Source: Salinimicrobium sp049680855 (lineage in GTDB: Bacteria > Bacteroidota > Bacteroidia > Flavobacteriales > Flavobacteriaceae). Taken from it: DNA of 64,000 bases. Positions within the stretch are counted from its first letter, which is position 1, and each line of letters begins with the position of its first letter. The stretch lies in assembly GCF_049680855.1 (NCBI RefSeq), contig NZ_JBMPGS010000005.1, positions 62,001 through 126,000 of the forward strand, written 5' to 3'. Shown one piece after another: positions 58,334-64,000 of this stretch. The translations under genes were made by a program, and so were the position numbers. Below the pieces are notes generated by a model. It was not told where the DNA came from. It saw nothing but the letters and a program-made list of their open reading frames with translations, and made no database searches.

Positions 58334-59818
58334 CTAACGGAAAATAAGCGCGTTCACTATTAGATCTGCAGGGTTTGCTCCTTCCATGAGATAAATAAAA
58401 CCGTTGACAACTGCATAGCCTGGATGCCCTTCTTTTTTCAGAAAAAATGTAGGGTTCATTCCCGGCTGCAGGGTTTGAGGTACTTCAAAAGTTGGCCCAA
58501 CCACGTGGAGAGGAAATTTTGTAAAACTTTCTCCTTTCGGAATATTTCTCACCTTCACATAAGCATATCCCTGCTCTAAAAGTGCAGCGAAATCCAGTTT
58601 TTTTAACGCCTCCATATTCTCCTGAACCTCCGGAAATACTTTTCCCGGCACTATTTTAAAACCTGAAGCATCTATTGTCTCGTAGCCGTAATTCGTGGAA
58701 AGATCTCCCTGGTCTGCGATTCTGCCGCGATAGAAAAATTTATCCTCTCCTTCTGAAGGTACTTCTCCATGGTTAATACCAAGATCCAGAATATAAGAAT
58801 CTCCTAAAAGATCGTATTTCAGCCCTGTAAGCTTAAGATCAAATAACTTGCTGTCGTTCTGCGGAATGTTTTGATAATCTAACAGCTCCTTATCTTGATA
58901 ATCTTCATTTGCAATAGAAAACAAAGCAGTTAAGATCGCCAGGAAATTCATTTTCCTGATCTCCTGTTTTTCCGGATCTTTGGGATATCCGCCAGACTCA
59001 ATTAAGATCGTGCTGGTTCCCCATTTCTGAATATTATCACCAAAAGCTCTGGGTTCAAAATCATCATTGTATTTCGCTACGCTTCCTGGAATATGCTTTT
59101 GCAATTGCTCATTCATTTCTACGATGAGTTTCATGGCATTCCCCCGAACTTCATTGACCTCTTTTTCATAATTATAGGCAGGCGCTAAAAAAGAAATCGT
59201 AGCAGGATTAGACGAGCCTTCAGCATTATAATACCTGCTTTGGTCGTGCAGGTTAAAACCAAAATCGGCATCAAGGCTGTCCCTAATTCTTTTCAAGGTT
59301 TTGGCCTCGGGCGACTGTAAGCGCAAAGCATCCCGATTTACATCTATTCCCAATGCATTTCTACGCTGAAATTTTTCAGCTCCATCGGGATTGAGCATCG
59401 GTAGAAAATGCATTTTTATTTCCTGGAGTAATTCCTGCTTTTCCGAAGTAAAAGAATCATCTGCAAAAAAATTGAGAAGGTCAAAAATGGTCATAGTAGC
59501 AGTAGATTCATCCCCGTGCATTTGAGACCACAAGAATACATCTTTTTCACCCGTTCCCAGGCTTAAGAGAGTAAGATCACGACCTTCGATAGATTCGCCT
59601 ACTTTTCTCACCTCAACTTCAGGATGATTTTTCCACCGGTTGATGAGAGGTTCCACATCGCTATGTGTTATGCGCCTTTCCTTTAGAAGAGGTTCCTTGT
59701 AATTCTCATACTGTTCAAAGATCTCTGGAACCACCTGTTTCTCCTGCGAAAAACCGAAAAAACAGCTACAAATAAAGAGCGGCAAAAATGCCATTTTTGA
59801 GTGGGTATCTTTCATCAT
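58334..59818 (-). CDS. M14-family zinc carboxypeptidase
   Basis: A 494-residue exported metallopeptidase. The zinc ligands are His101 and Glu104 in SQMHGDES, with the third His in NLHDQSRYY. Family segments HFLPMLNPDGAEKFQRRN and VNRDALRLQSPE are present. The signal peptide is MAFLPLFICSCFFGFSQ if translation starts at the ATG at 59794; the annotated ATG at 59818 adds MMKDTHSK. A palindrome copy covers the 59794 start. The protein probably works in the periplasm or outside the cell. Confidence 0.93.
   Translation of the reverse strand: MMKDTHSKMAFLPLFICSCFFGFSQEKQVVPEIFEQYENYKEPLLKERRITHSDVEPLINRWKNHPEVEVRKVGESIEGRDLTLLSLGTGEKDVFLWSQMHGDESTATMTIFDLLNFFADDSFTSEKQELLQEIKMHFLPMLNPDGAEKFQRRNALGIDVNRDALRLQSPEAKTLKRIRDSLDADFGFNLHDQSRYYNAEGSSNPATISFLAPAYNYEKEVNEVRGNAMKLIVEMNEQLQKHIPGSVAKYNDDFEPRAFGDNIQKWGTSTILIESGGYPKDPEKQEIRKMNFLAILTALFSIANEDYQDKELLDYQNIPQNDSKLFDLKLTGLKYDLLGDSYILDLGINHGEVPSEGEDKFFYRGRIADQGDLSTNYGYETIDASGFKIVPGKVFPEVQENMEALKKLDFAALLEQGYAYVKVRNIPKGESFTKFPLHVVGPTFEVPQTLQPGMNPTFFLKKEGHPGYAVVNGFIYLMEGANPADLIVNALIFR
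59782..59800. repeat. 19-bp palindrome copy over the M14 start region
   Basis: GCAAAAATGCCATTTTTGA, one mismatch from the consensus. On the minus strand the second half supplies the candidate ATG at 59794. Confidence 0.55.
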
Positions 59819-59860
59819 TTTTGTTTTAATCCCAAAAGAAATTTGGAAGTATCCTGAAAT

Positions 59861-59891
59861 AAAAATCTCCCAACAATATCGGGAGATTTTT
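59861..59891 (-). terminator. Terminator after the SusD-like gene
   Basis: AAAAATCTCCC and GGGAGATTTTT form an 11-bp stem around a 9-nt loop, with T runs on both strands. Confidence 0.92.
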
Positions 59892-59914
59892 GAAAAATTG
59901 ATAAGAATGTCCTT

Positions 59915-61312
59915 TTAAACATCCCACCAAACCATACCATAGATGTTGTCTTCCCCTCCCAGATATGTTTGCAGCGCATTTTCATAATTGTCTGCATTAT
60001 TAAAGGCTTCATTATCTGGATAAGACAATCGCGTTGGGATAGGTCTTCCTTCGGGCTCTGTAAGATCATCAGGAAAGCCGGTCCTTCTCCATTCAGACCA
60101 TGCTTCGTAGCCATTCATGAACAAATGAACCCATCGCTGATTTGCAATTGACTCTATAGGAGCAGCAGCATCATAAGCAATTTCGGGCCGGCTGAGAAAT
60201 TCATCTGCACCCTCGGTACTGCCCGTCCACTGCTCAATAGAATTTTCTACGGCCATGTTGTAATATGTCTCGGCATCTTCTGTCACCCAACCTCTTTCGG
60301 CAGCTTCGGCAATGGCAAACAGCGCCTGCGCATAGGTTACCAGATAAACCGGTGCATCCTGTGCGAAAATATCTGATCCCAGCAGGGAATATTCTTCAGT
60401 TCCAAGATTCTCGGTATCTCCATAATCCATGCCCACATATTCTCCCGATTCTCTTGCGGGATTCCCATAAACTGCCAGCCTTGGATCATTTACCGGCTCC
60501 ATATCTTCTACCAGGCTGGTGGTCAAGGCCCACCACTCCCGGTTGCTGGCCACCACCTGACCATACCAGTAGCTTTGGTTGTTAGCATCGGCTAAATGCT
60601 GAAACAAAAGGTTGTCATCATTAGATTCCATAATACCTGCAGAAAGTGCGGCATTAAATTCCTGGCTCCCCCATTCAGGATCTACTTCAGAAAGCCGCAG
60701 GGCCATTAATAGACGAATGGTATTTCCCAATTTCTTCCACTTAGACATGTCTCCATCATAGATTAAATCATTGCTGATGCTTCCCGAAACAATGGAATTA
60801 TTTGCTTCTTCCAGGATCTGAAAAAGATTGGTATAAATGGCTTCCTGGCTGTCATAAGCAGGCGTATAATTATCTGCGCCTTGTAAGCCTTCAGAATAAG
60901 GAATCGCTCCCCACCTATCGGTCATATTCCAGTAGAAATAGGCTTTCAGTATTTTTGCCACCGCAATTTGGTTTGCAACAGGTCCTTCGGTAGCACTAAG
61001 GTCTTCTTCTGAATTCAGTACTGACTGAAGGTTCATTAAAGGCCCCTGATACCAACCATAGAAACTGGTAGATTCTTCAGGATAAAGAGAAACTCCTACA
61101 TATTGGGTTTCGGCGAGATACTGCGCAAGGAATTCACCCTGCGGAGAAGAGCTTAAACCAGGCAGGTAAAGTTGTGCATTGGCAATTAATTGTGTTCCCG
61201 AAGCCTCACTCGGAATATTTGGATTGATGTTTATATCTTCATCAAAATCACTGCAGCTCATAAAAAGGCTACAGCTCAACACTACTAATAATATCTTTTT
61301 CATAATTCTCAT
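59915..61312 (-). CDS. SusD/RagB-family outer membrane lipoprotein (SusD-like 2)
   Basis: A 465-residue lipoprotein with lipobox LFMSC (Cys20), followed by an acidic SDFDEDININPN segment typical of SusD-like proteins. The body is helical, with family-like blocks YLAETQYVGV, AVAKILKAYFYWNMTDRWGA and the C-terminal HLFMNGYEAWSEWRRTGFP. SusD proteins form the lid of SusC transporters and bind the cargo. The start codon follows the SusC stop directly; an ATG three codons later is an alternative. The cargo cannot be deduced, since no enzyme genes are adjacent except the M14 peptidase. Confidence 0.92.
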   Translation of the reverse strand: MRIMKKILLVVLSCSLFMSCSDFDEDININPNIPSEASGTQLIANAQLYLPGLSSSPQGEFLAQYLAETQYVGVSLYPEESTSFYGWYQGPLMNLQSVLNSEEDLSATEGPVANQIAVAKILKAYFYWNMTDRWGAIPYSEGLQGADNYTPAYDSQEAIYTNLFQILEEANNSIVSGSISNDLIYDGDMSKWKKLGNTIRLLMALRLSEVDPEWGSQEFNAALSAGIMESNDDNLLFQHLADANNQSYWYGQVVASNREWWALTTSLVEDMEPVNDPRLAVYGNPARESGEYVGMDYGDTENLGTEEYSLLGSDIFAQDAPVYLVTYAQALFAIAEAAERGWVTEDAETYYNMAVENSIEQWTGSTEGADEFLSRPEIAYDAAAPIESIANQRWVHLFMNGYEAWSEWRRTGFPDDLTEPEGRPIPTRLSYPDNEAFNNADNYENALQTYLGGEDNIYGMVWWDV

Positions 61313-64000
61313 TTAAAAGGTGATATTCAAATCTATTCCAAAGGAACGTACAGAAGGCAGCTGCCCAGATTCGTACCAGCTAATAGATTGCGATCCTGTA
61401 GAAATTGACGATGGGTCAATTCCTTCGGGTGCTTCCTGCCAAACCATTAGCGGGTTTTGAGCAACAAGTGCAAGCTGGATATTCTCGGCAGGGAAATTCC
61501 CCAGCACCTCTTTATTAAAAGTATAGCCTAGCCGTACTTCCCTCAACTTCACGTAAGAAGCATCATATAGCCATTCTTCATAAATACGCCTTCCTAACAC
61601 ATTTCTATAATAGTTACGAGCATCTACAAAAGCGGTAACCTCCTGCCCTGTTTCTGCAGAAATTCCGGAAACTCTTACACCACCTCCTTCTGAAACAGGA
61701 TCACGTACATTCATTCCGTTTTCATTAGTTGCTACCGTAAGAGGATCCTGCCCTGTTCGTACAGCTAACATTTTGGAACGGCTAAAGAATTGCCCCCCTC
61801 CCTGGAATTCCAGAATTCCGGAGAGCTGAAAGTTTTTATACACAAAGGTGTTCGAAAAACCACCGGTAAAATCGGGTAGCACAGATCCAAAATTATGTGT
61901 AGCATCTGTATACAACGGCATATTATCTGATCCTAGCAGGATTTGCCCTGTCGCAGGATCTCTTTGATATGCCTGCCCCACCAGACTTCCAAAAGGTTTC
62001 CCTTCATAGGAGTTCAGGTAACTTGTAACACTGGAATAGGTAGTAGAAGAATAGGTGTAAACATCTATTCCCGGAGCCAGTTCCACGACCATACTTTCAT
62101 TGCTCGCGTAATTCAAAACTGCATCCCAAAAGAAATTTTCGGTTTGAATGGGTCTACCTCTTAGAGTTAATTCAAATCCTTTATTTTCTATTAATCCGGC
62201 ATTGATGGTGGTAGAACCATAACCGCTGGCACCAGAAACATCGAGGTTAATAATTTGATTTCTGTTTTCCTGCTTATACCATGTAAAATCAAGTCCTATT
62301 CTGCTTTCAAGAAACTGAAGGTCGAAACCTGCTTCATAGGAGTGCGCAAAAGAGGGTTCTATCAATGGATTATTTAGATTATCTGGCACAAACAGCGTAT
62401 TCGTCCCATCGTAGACAGTCCCAACGCCATATCCCATCGTAGTCTCGTATGGCCCAAGATCAGAACCTGCCTGCGCATAACTGGCCCTTAGCTTCCCAAA
62501 GGAAAGAGGCTCCCAATCCATTAGTTCACTAAACACTAAACTTCCGGAAATGGAAGGATACCAATAAGAGTTATTATTCTCTGGCAACGCAGAGGAATTG
62601 TCATTTCGAATAGAAGCATCAATAAAATACGTGTCTAAATATCCCAGGGAGACAAGTCCGAATAAACTACGTACCTGTTTGCGCAGCAAATAATTTGAAG
62701 TCACCGGTCGGTCTATGGATGCGTCAATATTATAGAAGCCCGGCGCCGACAAGCCTCCAACAGTAGCCTGCGAAATATAAGAGTATCGCCTGTCAAAGAT
62801 GTTTCCTCCCACGTTTGCCGTAATAGAAAAATCTTCCCAATCCTTATCGTACTGCGCTAAAAATTCATAGTTCATTTCCTTATTCTGGTACTTCCCTATA
62901 GAATAGGATGGAACGTCCTTTCCGCCAAAAGCGGTTCTGTTCTCAATGTTCTGAGTATACATATCCCCGCGTACAAAAGCGCTTAAGGTAAGTTCCTCCA
63001 GTACTTCCCAGGTAAGGCCTACATCTCCAAAAAAGCGATCACGCCTGTCATTGCTAAGATTTTCATATGCGTCAAAGTATGGGTTGTTCCAGTACAACGG
63101 GTCAAAATCTGTAAGCTCTCCTGTTTCTGAATCTGGTCTACGAAGGTTCCAGTGCAAAAAAGTACCGTCACCATATTGGTAATCTTTAAGCCTATTCATA
63201 TCCACATTACGCTGGAACCACTGAACGAGGTAATTTGCACCGTATTCAGATCCCTGTTTGGGACGTTGTGCATTATTGGTAGCATAGGTGAAATTCGTAG
63301 CTATATTAAGATTATCGATTATATCAGCACCCGCATGAACTGCAAGGTTATTTCGGTTTAAAAAAGTATTGGGTTCCACCCCTTCAATTCGAGTATCATT
63401 AAGGCTAATCCGGAAGCTGGTACCTTCGCCACCACCAGCTACAGAAACACCATTATTAAAAGTGTAACCTGTTTCGTAATAGTCCTTGATATTATCGGGT
63501 TGAGGTACAAATGGAGTAAGCTGTCCGTAAGTTGGATCCTGCGGATAAAAACTGAAAACCTGGCGCACAGGAGTACCATCCATTCTTGGACCCCAACTTT
63601 CATCTACCGAGATATCCACATAGGGGTCGCCATTAGGCAGTGTGCGAAATTCCTGACTGGAACCCCCTCCATACATATTTTGCAGTGGCATAAAATCATA
63701 GGTAGACTGTACAGAGAAAAGAGAATTCACCTGCACCACCATATCATTTTCCTTTCCCTTCTTGGTCGTAATCATGATGACTCCATACTGGCCTCTAATC
63801 CCGTATAAAGCCGAAGCGGCAGGCCCTTTTAACACATTTACAGATTCTATATCTTCAGGATTCACATCCTGCCCCAGGTTTCCATAATCGGCACCGGAAC
63901 TAGCGGCAAAGTTCGCATTCGAGATGGGAGTACCATCCACCACAATAAGCGGCTGATCGCCACCTCCAATGGAATTGACACCACGAATTTTAATTTTTTG
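61313..64000 (-). CDS. SusC/RagA-family TonB-linked outer membrane transporter (partial, runs off right edge)
   Basis: At least 895 residues of a SusC-type TonB-dependent transporter. The gene continues beyond the window, where the signal peptide, the CarboxypepD_reg domain and the TonB box should lie. The visible start is plug-domain sequence IKIRGVNSIGGGDQPLIVVDG, followed by VNVLKGPAASALYGIRG and GVIMITTKKG. The rest is the beta barrel ending FGIDLNITF. With its SusD partner it should import a large nutrient, perhaps peptide or glycan, powered by TonB. The visible part is intact. Confidence 0.95.
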   Translation of the reverse strand, partial: QKIKIRGVNSIGGGDQPLIVVDGTPISNANFAASSGADYGNLGQDVNPEDIESVNVLKGPAASALYGIRGQYGVIMITTKKGKENDMVVQVNSLFSVQSTYDFMPLQNMYGGGSSQEFRTLPNGDPYVDISVDESWGPRMDGTPVRQVFSFYPQDPTYGQLTPFVPQPDNIKDYYETGYTFNNGVSVAGGGEGTSFRISLNDTRIEGVEPNTFLNRNNLAVHAGADIIDNLNIATNFTYATNNAQRPKQGSEYGANYLVQWFQRNVDMNRLKDYQYGDGTFLHWNLRRPDSETGELTDFDPLYWNNPYFDAYENLSNDRRDRFFGDVGLTWEVLEELTLSAFVRGDMYTQNIENRTAFGGKDVPSYSIGKYQNKEMNYEFLAQYDKDWEDFSITANVGGNIFDRRYSYISQATVGGLSAPGFYNIDASIDRPVTSNYLLRKQVRSLFGLVSLGYLDTYFIDASIRNDNSSALPENNNSYWYPSISGSLVFSELMDWEPLSFGKLRASYAQAGSDLGPYETTMGYGVGTVYDGTNTLFVPDNLNNPLIEPSFAHSYEAGFDLQFLESRIGLDFTWYKQENRNQIINLDVSGASGYGSTTINAGLIENKGFELTLRGRPIQTENFFWDAVLNYASNESMVVELAPGIDVYTYSSTTYSSVTSYLNSYEGKPFGSLVGQAYQRDPATGQILLGSDNMPLYTDATHNFGSVLPDFTGGFSNTFVYKNFQLSGILEFQGGGQFFSRSKMLAVRTGQDPLTVATNENGMNVRDPVSEGGGVRVSGISAETGQEVTAFVDARNYYRNVLGRRIYEEWLYDASYVKLREVRLGYTFNKEVLGNFPAENIQLALVAQNPLMVWQEAPEGIDPSSISTGSQSISWYESGQLPSVRSFGIDLNITF

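Noticed and set aside
59815..60114. A 99-residue minus-strand frame after the SusD-like gene
   Set aside because: It overlaps the end of the SusD-like gene in another frame and runs through the terminator at 59861-59891.
1..64000. CRISPR array, prophage, insertion sequence or integrase
   Set aside because: No regular repeat-spacer pattern, transposase, integrase, terminal inverted repeat or phage structural gene was seen on either strand.

Overview
The window looks like a chromosomal segment of a marine-type member of the Flavobacteriaceae (Bacteroidota), close in flavour to Gramella, Salegentibacter or Salinimicrobium; the genus is inference. The signs are an AT-rich genome, promoters with the Bacteroidota -7 element TAnnTTTG instead of a classical -10, a SusC/SusD pair, a fused SecDF, a short GyrB, archaeal-type ProRS, the DUF2911, DUF6702 and DUF6588 families, an UpxY antiterminator and a kynurenine branch. 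No insertion sequence, phage, CRISPR array or rRNA operon is visible.

Layout. 1-1.7 kb: two fasciclin lipoproteins. 1.8-5.7 kb: a small Cys-rich membrane protein, a family 2 glycosyltransferase, an ECF-like sigma factor, lipoyl synthase and GAPDH on one strand. 5.8-8 kb: a TPR hybrid histidine kinase. 8-15.6 kb: lpxK, a Nif3-like protein, a degenerate zinc-ribbon coiled-coil protein, MsrA, a CPA1 antiporter and kynurenine monooxygenase. 15.9-16.3 kb: a 51-residue membrane protein with an unusual structured leader. 18-27.3 kb: the most accessory-looking stretch, with UpxY, DUF2061, cysC-cysD-cysN-cysQ with two GxxExxY nuclease-like genes inserted among them, a 5'-truncated Wzc kinase and a Wzi-like capsule assembly protein. 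27.5-39 kb: kynureninase, an O-methyltransferase, TatA, an M1 peptidase, a GT9 transferase, two CarboxypepD_reg proteins, PepE, glutaminase and an MBL hydrolase. 39-48.6 kb: S20, two tRNA-Glu genes, ProRS, a Tyr/Gly/Ser/Arg-rich lipoprotein, a FadL-like porin, FolE, CysRS, YidD, Lgt and a DUF192 lipoprotein. 49-64 kb: SecDF, malate dehydrogenase, GyrB, QueE, an M14 carboxypeptidase and a SusD/SusC pair running off the right edge.

How it fits together. Most of the window is housekeeping. The 18-27 kb block makes PAPS (cysD/N/C) and clears PAP (cysQ) but shows no sulfite-forming reductase, so it probably feeds a sulfotransferase, plausibly for a sulfated surface polysaccharide. The UpxY and Wzi genes and the broken wzc suggest that a larger polysaccharide locus once stood here and was partly deleted.

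The most interesting unexplained signals are: (1) the GxxExxY genes with flanking AATTCGC-type repeats between sulfate-activation genes; (2) a dyad motif TTWAAC-N4-GTTWAA upstream of both fasciclin genes and other envelope genes; (3) a GC-rich leader with two competing helices before the 51-residue membrane protein; (4) a 19-bp palindrome, consensus TCAAAAATG-N-CATTTTTGA, recurring mostly between genes.
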